Shown here: positions 24,995 to 34,405 of the stretch, in pieces
Position numbering within the stretch: the stretch's first letter is position 1
Layout of the letters: the number at the start of each line of letters is the position of its first letter
Origin: Luteibacter jiangsuensis
Lineage (GTDB): Bacteria > Pseudomonadota > Gammaproteobacteria > Xanthomonadales > Rhodanobacteraceae
DNA: 64,000 nucleotides
Direction: 5' to 3'
Assembly: GCF_011742555.1 (NCBI RefSeq)
Contig: NZ_JAAQQR010000004.1
Location: forward strand, 248,001 to 312,000
Translations under genes and position numbers: made by a program
The notes under the pieces: generated by a model
What the model saw: only the letters and a program-made list of their open reading frames with translations
Databases searched by the model: none
What the model was told of the DNA's origin: nothing

Positions 24995-27430
24995 TCAGGC
25001 CTTGGCCGGTTCGCCGAACGACGGTGGACGGTCCGCCAGGGCCTTGCCGAAGTTCTCGTTCGGCGTGTCGCCCATCACGAAACTCAGCGTGCCGCCGGCC
25101 ACGAGTTCCTTGTGCGGAATCCAGCTCTTCGTCCAGGGCTTGCCGTTCCACGTGACCGACTGGATGTAAGCGCGGCCCGGCCCGTTCTCCTTCGTCTCCA
25201 CGACCAGCGTGCGGCCCTCGCCCACCTGCACCTCGGCGCGATCGAGGATCGGGCTTCCGAACACATAGTTCGTGCTCACCGGATCGACCGCGTAGAGGCC
25301 CATGGCGCTCATGACGTACCAGGCGCTCATCTGGCCGCAGTCCTCGTTGCCGGCAAGCCCGTCGGGTTCGGGCAGGTACATCGTCTCCAGCAGCATGCGC
25401 ACGCGCGCCTGCGTCTTGTGATGCGAGCCCGTGTACGCGTAGAGATAGGGCACATGGTGCCCGGGCTCGTTGCCGAACGCGTACTGGCCCACAAGGCCCG
25501 CGATATCCGGCGGCGCATTGTCCGGCAGGACGGGCTCGGCGTTGAAGAGGCCGTCCAGCTTCTTCTCGAAAGCCTGCTCCCCGCCGAACAGCGCCATGTA
25601 GTTATACAGGTCGTGCTGATTCAGGAACGTGGCCTGCCAGGCGTTGGATTCCGTGAAATCGCGCCAGCGGTTCGAATGGCCGATGGACACCGGATCGAAC
25701 GGTTCGATCCAGGTACCGTCCGCCGCGCGCGGACGCACGAACTGCGTCTGCTTGTCGAACACGTTGGCGTAATTCTTCGACTGCTTCAGCAGCGCCGAGG
25801 CATCGTCGCCGTGACCCAGTGCATTGGCCATATGCGCCACTGCCCAGTCGTCGTACGCGTATTCGAGCGTTTTGCTCACGGCCTCCCCTTCCTTGTCGCT
25901 CGGAATGAAGCCCAGCTTGCGGTAGTAAGGAAGCCCGAAGTAATCGTCCTGCAGGGCGCGGCGGCGGAAGACCGGCCAGGCCTTCGCATAGTCGATGCCC
26001 TTGAAACCCTTCGCCTGCGCCTCGGCCACCACCACGGCCGAGTGGTAGCCGATCATGCAGACCGTCTCGATACCTTGCAGCGGCCATACGGGTGCCCCGC
26101 TGGGGCTTTCCACGGCATTGCGCACGATGCCGTCCACGAGGTCGGGCACGCGGTCGGACTGGTAGAGCGTGAGCAGCGGATGCTCGGCGCGATAGGTATC
26201 CCACAGCGAGTAGGTGCTGTAGTTGTGCCGGCCTTCCGGCAGCGTGTGCACCGCCTTGTCCATGCCGCGATAACGGCCGTCGATGTCGCTGAACACCGTG
26301 GGCGCCAGCATCGTGTGATACAGCGCGCTGTAGAACGTGCGCTTGATCTTGTCCGAACCGGAGTCGATACGGATCTTCGACAGCTCGCGCTCCCACTCGG
26401 CTTCCGCCGAGGCACGGATGCCGTCGAAGTCCCAGGCCGGCATCTCGCCGTCGAGGTTGCGCATGGCGCCGTCGATGTCGACGCCGGAGATGCCCACCTT
26501 CACCAGGAGCGGCTCCGACGAGGCCTTGTCGAAATGCAGCGCGGCCTTCAGGTGATCGCCCTTGGCCGTGATGCTGCCCTTCGGCAGCGCCTTGTCTTCG
26601 GAATAGAAGGTGGCGCTTGCGATGGGCCGCGAGACCTTCATCGCGAAGTAGATGACGCGGCCGCTGGCCCACTGCCACACACGACGGCCACCCACGAGCG
26701 TGTCGTTGCCCACCAGGGTGAGTTCGGCGTCGGTGACCTTTGCCGGCTTGTCCATCGCATCGGCGAAACCGTGCGTGAGGTCGATGAGCAGGTGCGCGTC
26801 GCCGTCCTTGCCGAAGGTGTAGCGATGCATGCCTGCGCGCAGCGTGGCGGTCAGCTCGGCGAGGATGTCGAAACGCGTGAGCTTGGCGCGGTAGTAACCG
26901 GGATGGGCCTGCTCGCCGGTGTAGTGCGAGCGGTAGCCCTTCACACCGGTCTTGTAGCCCTTCGGCGCCTTGTCGCCGCTGACCTTCTGCGCGTCGAAGC
27001 GCGACACGTAGTTCACGCCGTCGTAGTCGCGGTCGCCCGGCTGGAGCAGCACCGGGCCCATCGAGGGCATGACCAGGAAGTCCAGCATATCGGCGGCGCC
27101 GGTGCCGGACAGATGGGTGTGCGAGAAGCCCATGATCGAACCGTCGCCCTGGTGATAACCGGACGAGCCGTCCCATTGCGCGTTGTACGTATCGGGGCTG
27201 AGCTGCACCATGCCGAAAGGCCGCGTCGCACCCGGGTAGGTGTGACCGTGGCCGCCCGTGCCGACGAAAACGTCGACGTAACGCAGGACACCCGCCCCGG
27301 CGGTGCCGCCGCCGGGTGCGGGCGTCTTGAGGCCTTCCTGCACGCCATCGGCCAGCGCGGTGAGGGAGCCGAGCTGACCGAAGGCCGTGACGGCGGCCAT
27401 CCCTTGCAGAAAACGTCGACGGGTAACCAT
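24995..27430 (-). CDS. GH92 alpha-mannosidase, Tat-exported
   Basis: 811 residues. The N-terminus has a twin-arginine signal (TRRRFLQGMAAV). The rest matches glycoside hydrolase family 92, calcium-dependent exo-alpha-mannosidases: VDVFVGTGGHGHTYPGATRP near the mature N-terminus, GFSHTHLSGTGA, LYHTMLAPTVFSDIDGRYRG, SLWDTYRAEHPLL, and GNEDCGQMSAWYVMSAMGLY with the conserved acid residues. It trims alpha-linked mannose from N-glycans or mannan in the periplasm. The ATG at 27430 gives the Tat signal. It is the last gene of the mannoside operon, 11 bases after GH125. Confidence 0.93.
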   Translation of the reverse strand: MVTRRRFLQGMAAVTAFGQLGSLTALADGVQEGLKTPAPGGGTAGAGVLRYVDVFVGTGGHGHTYPGATRPFGMVQLSPDTYNAQWDGSSGYHQGDGSIMGFSHTHLSGTGAADMLDFLVMPSMGPVLLQPGDRDYDGVNYVSRFDAQKVSGDKAPKGYKTGVKGYRSHYTGEQAHPGYYRAKLTRFDILAELTATLRAGMHRYTFGKDGDAHLLIDLTHGFADAMDKPAKVTDAELTLVGNDTLVGGRRVWQWASGRVIYFAMKVSRPIASATFYSEDKALPKGSITAKGDHLKAALHFDKASSEPLLVKVGISGVDIDGAMRNLDGEMPAWDFDGIRASAEAEWERELSKIRIDSGSDKIKRTFYSALYHTMLAPTVFSDIDGRYRGMDKAVHTLPEGRHNYSTYSLWDTYRAEHPLLTLYQSDRVPDLVDGIVRNAVESPSGAPVWPLQGIETVCMIGYHSAVVVAEAQAKGFKGIDYAKAWPVFRRRALQDDYFGLPYYRKLGFIPSDKEGEAVSKTLEYAYDDWAVAHMANALGHGDDASALLKQSKNYANVFDKQTQFVRPRAADGTWIEPFDPVSIGHSNRWRDFTESNAWQATFLNQHDLYNYMALFGGEQAFEKKLDGLFNAEPVLPDNAPPDIAGLVGQYAFGNEPGHHVPYLYAYTGSHHKTQARVRMLLETMYLPEPDGLAGNEDCGQMSAWYVMSAMGLYAVDPVSTNYVFGSPILDRAEVQVGEGRTLVVETKENGPGRAYIQSVTWNGKPWTKSWIPHKELVAGGTLSFVMGDTPNENFGKALADRPPSFGEPAKA

Positions 27431-27441
27431 GACTGCTCCAG

Positions 27442-28866
27442 TTACAAAGTATCGGGATGTTTGTCGGCGAGGTGGACCACCAGTTCGCCGAACAACGTGT
27501 TGGCCCAGGCGAACCACGAGCGCGTGAACTGCTTCGGGTCGTCCTGGTCGAAGGCCTCGTGCATGAAGCCGGTGCCTGCGTGGGTGGTTTTCAACCAGTG
27601 CAGGCACTGGCGAATCTCCGCGGTGTCGTCCGTGGTGAAGGCCTTCATCATGATGGACATGGGCCAGATCATGCGCAGGCCCTCATGGGGGCCGCCGACG
27701 CCTTCGCCCGCGCTGCCCTTGAAGAAATACGGGTTGTCCAGGCTCCACACCTTCGCGCGGGTGCGGGCATAGCGCGCATCGTGGGGCGTGCACTCCAGAT
27801 ACGGCAGGGAGAGCAGGCTCGGCACGTTGGCGTCGTCCATGAACAGGCGATTGCCGTAACCGTCGACTTCGTAGGCCCAGTAGTCGCCGGCCGCGTCCGG
27901 GATGGTGCCGAACTTCTCCACCGCGGCGGCAACCTCGTCGGCGGTGGCCTTGCATTCGTTCGCGAACGCCTGGTCGCCGTACAGCGCCGTGTGCATCTCC
28001 GCCAGGCGGCGCAGCGTCACCACGGCGAACAGGTTGCCCGGAATGTTGAACGCGTACACCGTCGCGTCGTCCGAGGGACGGAACATGGCATGGATCATGC
28101 CCACCGGGCGCGTGGGCTGGCCGTAACCGTCGAGGAACTGGCTTTCCGTGGGCTTCGGCGAGGTGCGCAGGAAACGGTATGGACCGTGGCCGTCCTTGCG
28201 CTGCTGCTCGCGGAACGTCTCCAGGATACGCCGCGTGGCAGCACGCCAGGCGTCGTCGAACGGTTCGCGATCGCCGGTGGCCTTCCAGTAGCCGTAGGCC
28301 AGCCGAACGGGGTAGCACAGCGAGTCGATCTCCCATTTGCGCTCACCCACGCCGGGCAGCATGGGGAGGTCCGCCTGGGCCCAGTCGAGCTTGCTCCTGC
28401 CCTTGGGATCGGGAAGGAACGCGTTGGCGTAAGGGTCGATCGAGATGCAGCGCGCCTGCCGGCGGATGAGGCCGCGGAAGAGCTTGCGCAGCGCTTCGTC
28501 CTTGGTGACGAGAGGCAGGTAAGGCCACACCTGGGCCGATGAATCGCGCAGCCACATCGCGTCGATGTCGCCGGTAACGACGAAGGTGTCCTCGTAACCG
28601 TCCAGACGTCCCACTTCCACTGTGGTGTCGAGCGTGTTCGGGAAGCAGTTTTCGAACAGCCAGGCGAGTTCGGGATCCTTGATCTTCTTTTTCGTCTTCG
28701 CGATCAGCGCTTCGACCGCTTCGCTGGTGAACTTGCGTTTGCCCACGGGCGGACGCTTGCTCGGAAAGCGCGGGGCCGCCATGGCGGCCATGCCGCCAGT
28801 GCCCAGCACGGCCGCGGTCGGCACCAGCGAAAGCCACTTCATGAGGTTGCGTCGGTTCGGATTCAC
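27442..28866 (-). CDS. GH125 exo-alpha-1,6-mannosidase
   Basis: 474 residues of the GH125 (DUF1237) family, inverting exo-alpha-1,6-mannosidases with an (alpha/alpha)6 barrel. Landmarks: TTVEVGRLDGYEDTFVVTGD, IDAMWLRDSSAQVWPY, DGYGQPTRPVGMIHAMFRPS, MDDANVPSLLSLPYL and GPHEGLRMIWPMSIMMKA. The N-terminus NPNRRNLMKWLSL with AMA-A looks like a twin-arginine signal. The GTG start at 28866 overlaps the GH2 stop by four bases (GTGA) and has GGAG eight bases upstream; an ATG at 28842 is possible but would lose the RR pair. Confidence 0.93.
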   Translation of the reverse strand: MNPNRRNLMKWLSLVPTAAVLGTGGMAAMAAPRFPSKRPPVGKRKFTSEAVEALIAKTKKKIKDPELAWLFENCFPNTLDTTVEVGRLDGYEDTFVVTGDIDAMWLRDSSAQVWPYLPLVTKDEALRKLFRGLIRRQARCISIDPYANAFLPDPKGRSKLDWAQADLPMLPGVGERKWEIDSLCYPVRLAYGYWKATGDREPFDDAWRAATRRILETFREQQRKDGHGPYRFLRTSPKPTESQFLDGYGQPTRPVGMIHAMFRPSDDATVYAFNIPGNLFAVVTLRRLAEMHTALYGDQAFANECKATADEVAAAVEKFGTIPDAAGDYWAYEVDGYGNRLFMDDANVPSLLSLPYLECTPHDARYARTRAKVWSLDNPYFFKGSAGEGVGGPHEGLRMIWPMSIMMKAFTTDDTAEIRQCLHWLKTTHAGTGFMHEAFDQDDPKQFTRSWFAWANTLFGELVVHLADKHPDTL

Positions 28867-31487
28867 GGCGTGGTCTCCTTCAGGGCGTCGACGAGCGAGC
28901 GTAACGTCAAAGTGCGGCGGAGCGTATCGATGTCGACCTTGCCATCGATGGCGATGTCGACCTTTTCGCCCGGTAACAGGTCGAACGCGTTGTTGTCGAG
29001 GCGCACGTCGAGATCGCCGGTATCCACCCAGACAGCGCGGGCAAGACGCTTTGCCGATACGGTGAGGACATAGCCGTTCGCGCCCTGGCGAAGGCGGCTG
29101 GAAAGCTCCGGCTTCGGCAGGGCCAGCGTGCGGGCGGCGCCGAAGTACAGCAGGTGATGCGCCACGACCTTGCCCTGCTCCAGCAGGTCGAACGACACCA
29201 CGGTCTTGCGCGAATCGGCACCCTTCAGAAGCGCTGCGTCGGCTACGGTCGTCACCTTGGTGCTCGACAGCGCTTTCGCGTTCACCGGTTGGCTGGACTC
29301 GCGCAGCAGCTTGCCGCCCATGTCGTACACACGGGTGCGGAGGGTAGCGGCGAAGTCGGCGGTGCGATCGGAGACGGCGAAGACCTCGGTCGTGCCGTCG
29401 CGGCGCAGGGGCACCACGTCCACCGGCGCGTAGAAGCGCTTCGCATGGAACTGCAGCGCCTTCCAGCGATTGAAGTAATCCACGCTGGCCCACGAGGCGC
29501 CGGGCCACACGTCGTTCAACTGCCAGTAGAGCGAGCCCATGCTGCGCGGGCGCGCGCTGCGAAGGTGTTCGGCAGCAAGCTCGATGCCTTCGGCCTGCAT
29601 CACCTGGCTCAGGTACACGAAGGACGGGAAGTCCTTCGGCTCGCCGTACTCCTGACGGATGTACAGCAGCAGGCGCTGGTTGCCGTCGCCGTTGGCGAAC
29701 TTCTGGTGCGCACGCATCACCTTCGATTCGGGCTGCATGTCGCCTTCGGACGCGAAGGCCTTGATGGTCGCCATCACCGGGAACGACTGCAAGCCATATT
29801 CCGACTGGAAGCGGGGCGTCACGTCCAGGTAGTGCGAGATAGGCTCCGAACCCGACCACACCTTCCAGTAGTGGAAGTCGCCGTCGCTCTCGACGTTGGC
29901 GGGCCCGTCGTAGTCGGTGCTGGGCGAACTGGCCCAGTACGGCACCTGCGGGGAGAGGTCGTTGACGACCTTGCGCAGGGTCTTGCCGAAGAGCTCGCGC
30001 ATGCCGTCGTCGATGCGCTTCACTTCGTCCGCGTTGACGAACTTGCGGAAGTCCTGGCGGTCCGGCCAGTCGTCCCAGCCGGTCTGCACTTCGTTGTTAC
30101 CGGCCCACAACACGATGGACGGATGGTCGCGCAGGCGCGTGACCTGCTCAACCGCCTCGATGCGCGCGTTCTCGCGGAAGGCCGGGTCGTAGGGCGTGAT
30201 GGCACCGCCATACATGAAGTCCTGCCAGATCATGATGCCGAGCCGGTCGGCGGCCGCGTAGAACGCATCGTCCTGGTAGGTGCCGCCGCCCCACATGCGC
30301 AGCATGTTCATGTTGGCGTCCTTCGCGGAATGAAGGATCGCCTCCATGCGCTGCGGCGTCACGCGCGTTGGGAAACTGTCGAACGGAATGAGGTTGGCGC
30401 CCTTGGCGAAGATGGGCACGCCGTTTACGACGAAGGCGAAGCCCCTGCCCCACTGGTCCCTCTCGCGGCGCAGTTCCACCGTGCGCAGGCCCGTCTCGCG
30501 GTCCACGCTGGCGACGGTGGCACCGTCGGCGGTGACTTCGGCGTGGAACCGGTAGAGGTTCGGCTCGCCGTAACCGACCGGCCACCAGCGTTGCGGGTGC
30601 GCGATCGACACGGGCAGCGACACGTGATTCTCGCCCTTGGCGAGGGTCGCCTCGTGCTCCTCGTGGCCGCGGGTGCCGTCGGGCGCGGTCCAGTCGATCT
30701 TGAGCGTGACCGGGCCGCCCTTGTCCGCGCGGAGGTCGAACTGTGCGTCGAGGCTGGCGCTGTCGGCATCCACATGGCTCTGGGCCACGTGGAAGTCCGC
30801 CAGCCGGGTCGTGTCCCAGCTTTCCAGGCGCACCGGGCGCCAGATGCCGAGGGTGACGTAGCGCGGGCCCCAATCCCAACCGTACTGGTAATTGGCCTTG
30901 CGCACGTAATTGGAGGTTTGCTTGCCCTTGGGCTCGTCGCCGAAGGCGGAATCGAATTCGCCCGGCAGCGAGTACGGCTGCTTCATGAGCCAGGGCAGCA
31001 GGCGCGCGATGGGCGACTGCAGATGCACGTCCAGCGTGTTGGTGCCCTTGCGCAGATTGCCCTTCACCGGCACGCGCCACTGGCGGAACATGTTGTCCGC
31101 CACCAGCATCTTCTTGCCGTTGAGCGAAACCTCGGCGAACGTGTCGAGGCCGTCGAAAACGAGATCGACGTGGCCGCGCGCCAGGGTGGCCGCATCCACG
31201 TCGAAGTCCAGGCGGTAATCCCAGTCGGAAAGACCGATCCATTGCAGGCCGGCCTCGTTGTCGCGCCAGAACGGATCCTCGATCCGCTTCAGCGCCAGGA
31301 GGTCGGTCTGGACGACCCCCGGCACCTGTGCCGGGAGCCAGTCCTTCAGTTCGGCGTGCGCGCCCGCTTCCGTCCCTTGCGCGAGACGGAAGCGCCAGCC
31401 GGAGGAAAGGTCTTTCTCCCCCGGCGGGCTGGCGCTGGCCGCTCCGGCGGCAAGCCAGAACGCCAGTGCCAGCGACGCGCGGCGCAT
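28863..31487 (-). CDS. GH2 beta-mannosidase
   Basis: 874 residues with a Sec signal peptide (cleavage near ASA-SP, residue 20). Domain order is that of GH2 beta-mannosidases: sugar-binding jelly-roll, immunoglobulin-like, TIM barrel, then two C-terminal sandwich domains. Acid/base Glu466 is in WAGNNEVQTGW and nucleophile Glu563 in RFQSEYGLQS; GWDWGPRY and RMWGGGTYQDD are also typical. It removes the core beta-1,4-mannose, complementing the two alpha-mannosidases. The ATG at 31487 shares a base with the TonB receptor stop (TGATG). Confidence 0.93.
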   Translation of the reverse strand: MRRASLALAFWLAAGAASASPPGEKDLSSGWRFRLAQGTEAGAHAELKDWLPAQVPGVVQTDLLALKRIEDPFWRDNEAGLQWIGLSDWDYRLDFDVDAATLARGHVDLVFDGLDTFAEVSLNGKKMLVADNMFRQWRVPVKGNLRKGTNTLDVHLQSPIARLLPWLMKQPYSLPGEFDSAFGDEPKGKQTSNYVRKANYQYGWDWGPRYVTLGIWRPVRLESWDTTRLADFHVAQSHVDADSASLDAQFDLRADKGGPVTLKIDWTAPDGTRGHEEHEATLAKGENHVSLPVSIAHPQRWWPVGYGEPNLYRFHAEVTADGATVASVDRETGLRTVELRRERDQWGRGFAFVVNGVPIFAKGANLIPFDSFPTRVTPQRMEAILHSAKDANMNMLRMWGGGTYQDDAFYAAADRLGIMIWQDFMYGGAITPYDPAFRENARIEAVEQVTRLRDHPSIVLWAGNNEVQTGWDDWPDRQDFRKFVNADEVKRIDDGMRELFGKTLRKVVNDLSPQVPYWASSPSTDYDGPANVESDGDFHYWKVWSGSEPISHYLDVTPRFQSEYGLQSFPVMATIKAFASEGDMQPESKVMRAHQKFANGDGNQRLLLYIRQEYGEPKDFPSFVYLSQVMQAEGIELAAEHLRSARPRSMGSLYWQLNDVWPGASWASVDYFNRWKALQFHAKRFYAPVDVVPLRRDGTTEVFAVSDRTADFAATLRTRVYDMGGKLLRESSQPVNAKALSSTKVTTVADAALLKGADSRKTVVSFDLLEQGKVVAHHLLYFGAARTLALPKPELSSRLRQGANGYVLTVSAKRLARAVWVDTGDLDVRLDNNAFDLLPGEKVDIAIDGKVDIDTLRRTLTLRSLVDALKETTP

Positions 31488-34141
31488 CACAGCTTGAAGC
31501 CCAGCGACAGCGTGTACGTACGGCCGTTCTTGTACGAATAGAGCGGCTGGCTCGGGCGATCGTCGTAGACCTGGTAGGTCTCGTCGAGCAGGTTGGTGCC
31601 GTCAAGCGAGATGCGCATGTGGTCGTTGATCTGGTAGCCGACGGAAGCGTCGAGTTCCCTGAAGATACCCGTGATCTGCTGAGACTGCAGCGCCGCGATC
31701 GAAGTGAAGTACGACGAGCGCCAGCTGTAGGTCACGCGCGCGCTCCACGGGCCCTGCTCGAAGAACGGCGACAGGTTGAACGAGTTCTTCGAGTTGTACG
31801 GCAGCGGGAAGTCGTTGCTGGTGTCCGCGTCCGAGTACGTGTAGTTCGCCAGCATGCCGAAGCCCAGACCGAAATTCTGCTGGTAGCTGATCGACGCGCC
31901 CTTGACCTTGGCCACGCCCGCGTTGACCGGCACCTGCATCTGGTACACGTCGTCGCGCTGGTTGGTCAGGTTGTACTGGGTTTCCAGCACCTGGGTGTTG
32001 AGGATGTAGCCGGAGATGCGGCGGAAGAACAGTTCCGCAGCCAGCACGCTGTTCTCGGAGAAGTACCACTCGGCCGAGAAGTCGTAGTTGGTCGACTTGT
32101 ACGGGCCCAGGTCCGTATTGCCGCGCGAGCCGGTGAGGCTCCGGTCGTCGAGCGCCACGTACGGGGTCATCTGCTGGTAGCGCGGACGGGCGATCGTCTG
32201 CGCGTAAGCGAAGCGCAAGGTCAGGTCCTGCGCCACGTCGTACGCGATGTTCAGCGACGGCAGCCAGTTGTGGTACGCGCTGCGCTTGTTCACCGGCGCG
32301 TAGGTGTCGGTGCCCACCGAGTTGTAACCGTCCACCGTGTCGCGCGTGCGGAAGTAGCGCACGCCCAGGTTGCCGCGGTAGTTGTCACCTGCGAAATCGC
32401 CCTGGATGTAGAACGCGCGGTTCTGTTCCTGGATGGCGTAGGTGGCCTTCGGATCGATCGGCGCGCCGTACTGGTCGACGAGCGCGTTCACGCTGTCCTT
32501 CAGCCCGCCCTTGCTGATGGTGGTCCAGTTGGCCATGCTCGGCGTGGCGTTCAGGCCACCGAGGAAGCCGTCCGGGGTCTGGCCGCCGGCGAAGTCGGCC
32601 AGGGTGTTACCCGCCAGCCCCATGTCGGCGAGCGACGGGAAGCGCGCGGCGTAGGCGTCCTGACCGTTGTAATGGTTGGTGGCCTTCACGCCCACTTCGA
32701 TCTGGTTGAGCGGGCCCCAGGTGACATCGTGCGAGAAGTCGGCCTGAAAGTAGCGCTCGCGATCATAGGTGGGCGCCCGGCTGAAGCCCACGCCGTTGAG
32801 CACCGCCTGCGACGGGTTGTCCGGGAAGTGGTAATTGATCTGCGGATGCTCGCCGGCGAGATTCCAGTCGTAGCCGCCGAGGCTCTTCACCTGAGCATTC
32901 CAGATGCCCTCCGAGCCACCGGTCGAGCCGGTGTAGCCGATCTGGCTGGAGGCGCGCCAACCGTCGCCATACCAATCCGCGCGCAACTGCGCCGTACCGG
33001 TATTGACCTTCGACTCGCGCTCGTAGCCGTCGAGATAGGTCGGCGCTTCCGGACCGTACGACGCGCCGGTGATCACGCCGTTGTTGACGCTCGCCGACGT
33101 GGCATACGGCGCGGAGCTCGACCAGTCGCCGTAGCGGCTCTGGTTGTAGTTGTCGAACTTCTCGGTCACATAGAGGCCGGTGAAGTTCAGCTCGAAGCTG
33201 TCGTTCGGCTTCCACTGCAGGCCGGTGGACACGCCGTCGCGCTTGCGGCGCTGCTGGAACCACGCAGTGTTGATCGCGGTCGGGTACACCGGCTGCTGGT
33301 CCGCCGGCACGACGCCCGGGGCGAACTGGTGGTTGGGGTTCGTGTCAGTCGGATCGTTCGCGCGCTGGTAGCCGAAGATCTCGGTGCCCTGGCGATCGAT
33401 GATGCGGTCGGAGTGCATCAGCGAACCGAGCACACCGAAGGTGTTGTCCTTGTTCTTCCAGCTGTAGAGCACCGACGCGTTCGGCTTGCCGGTGTCCGCG
33501 CGGTCGTTGTAGCCGTAGCTCACCGTGCCGGTCAGCGTGTTGGCCTTGAGGTCCAGCGGACGACGCGTGTTCACGATGACGGTGCCGCCGATCGAACCTT
33601 CGTCGATGTTCGCCTGCGGGGTCTTGTACACCTGCGCATTGCCGATGATTTCGGAGGTCAGCAGGCTGTAGTCGAAGGAGCGGCTGTCCGGATTGTTCGG
33701 ATCAGAGGTCCAGTTGGTGGAGGCGAGCGTCTGGCCGTTCAGCAGCAGGCGGTTCAGCGCCGGATCCGTGCCGAGGATGCTGACCTTGTCGCCTTCGCCG
33801 AAGTTGCGGTCCACGCTGATGCCCGGAAGGTGCGACAGCGATTCGGCCACGTTGGTATCCGGGAACTTGCCCACGTCTTCGGCCGAGATGGCGTCGACGA
33901 TGGAATCGGAGTTCCGCTTCAGGTCGAGCGACTTCTGCAAGCTCGCGCGGATACCGGTGACGGTGATGCCTTCGAGGCTCGCGGCGTTCTGTGCATCGGT
34001 CTGGGCGGGCGCCGCGGCGGCAGGCTTCGCCGGGGTGCTCGTGGCGGGCGCGGGGGTAGCCGCGTCCTGCGCCATCGCGCTGCCCGTGGCGAGCAGGCCG
34101 GCCATGATGGCCATGGAAAGTGCGCTGATCCGGTGATTCAC
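31487..34141 (-). CDS. TonB-dependent receptor (Xanthomonas/Caulobacter type)
   Basis: 884 residues: Sec signal (about 1-23), an Ala/Pro-rich linker, a Ton-box-like ITVTGIRASL, the plug with KRNSDSIVDAISAEDVGKFP and VAESLSHLPGISVDR (signature of the TIGR01782 carbohydrate-receptor group), then a 22-strand barrel ending in an aromatic-terminated TYTLSLGFKL. It should import mannose-containing oligosaccharides across the outer membrane. The GTG at 34141 has AGGAG seven bases upstream; the open frame continues to 34405 through the leader and promoter, so the longer ORF was rejected. No SusD partner is present. Confidence 0.92.
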   Translation of the reverse strand: MNHRISALSMAIMAGLLATGSAMAQDAATPAPATSTPAKPAAAAPAQTDAQNAASLEGITVTGIRASLQKSLDLKRNSDSIVDAISAEDVGKFPDTNVAESLSHLPGISVDRNFGEGDKVSILGTDPALNRLLLNGQTLASTNWTSDPNNPDSRSFDYSLLTSEIIGNAQVYKTPQANIDEGSIGGTVIVNTRRPLDLKANTLTGTVSYGYNDRADTGKPNASVLYSWKNKDNTFGVLGSLMHSDRIIDRQGTEIFGYQRANDPTDTNPNHQFAPGVVPADQQPVYPTAINTAWFQQRRKRDGVSTGLQWKPNDSFELNFTGLYVTEKFDNYNQSRYGDWSSSAPYATSASVNNGVITGASYGPEAPTYLDGYERESKVNTGTAQLRADWYGDGWRASSQIGYTGSTGGSEGIWNAQVKSLGGYDWNLAGEHPQINYHFPDNPSQAVLNGVGFSRAPTYDRERYFQADFSHDVTWGPLNQIEVGVKATNHYNGQDAYAARFPSLADMGLAGNTLADFAGGQTPDGFLGGLNATPSMANWTTISKGGLKDSVNALVDQYGAPIDPKATYAIQEQNRAFYIQGDFAGDNYRGNLGVRYFRTRDTVDGYNSVGTDTYAPVNKRSAYHNWLPSLNIAYDVAQDLTLRFAYAQTIARPRYQQMTPYVALDDRSLTGSRGNTDLGPYKSTNYDFSAEWYFSENSVLAAELFFRRISGYILNTQVLETQYNLTNQRDDVYQMQVPVNAGVAKVKGASISYQQNFGLGFGMLANYTYSDADTSNDFPLPYNSKNSFNLSPFFEQGPWSARVTYSWRSSYFTSIAALQSQQITGIFRELDASVGYQINDHMRISLDGTNLLDETYQVYDDRPSQPLYSYKNGRTYTLSLGFKL

Positions 34142-34375
34142 TTCTTTGCTCCTGGGAGAGGAAACGGCACGGAAACGCGCGCTCGCGCGCTCGCTCCCGC
34201 ACTGGGGGATGTCGTTTTTCTCGAAGCGAACGCCACCGCGCCGGCCTGGGCCCGCGTTGGTGTCTTTCGCTTCCGTTGATTCGTTCTGGCCCTGCTTACT
34301 CCGGCGACCGCGATCTGCGCGGGCATGGCCCCACCGCGCGCGTTCCGTCGTCGTTGCAGTGGTATGACGTGCTTG

Positions 34376-34405
34376 ATTCTCCGAGGGCGCTGACAACGTT
34401 GTCAA
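34376..34405 (-). promoter_or_regulatory. Promoter of the mannoside locus
   Basis: On the minus strand a consensus -35 TTGACA (34405-34400) is followed after 18 bases by GAGAAT (34381-34376), four of six matches to -10. The predicted start leaves a leader of about 230 bases before the receptor GTG. The -35 and spacer are covered by the palindrome at 34391-34404. Confidence 0.6.
34391..34404. promoter_or_regulatory. Perfect 14-bp palindrome, LacI-family-type operator
   Basis: TGACAACGTTGTCA is a perfect palindrome with a central CG, the layout of LacI/GalR-family operators. It overlaps the -35 and the first half of the spacer, so a bound repressor would block RNA polymerase. No LacI-family gene is in the window, so the regulator must be elsewhere. 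Confidence 0.65.

Noticed and set aside
24746-27772. 1008-residue plus-strand open frame antisense to GH92
   Set aside because: Same cause; the opposite strand encodes a complete, motif-rich mannosidase.
31328-34279. 983-residue plus-strand open frame antisense to the TonB receptor
   Set aside because: Low-complexity Arg/Val/Ala/Gly-rich product with no domain; arises from GC-biased codons of the real receptor gene.
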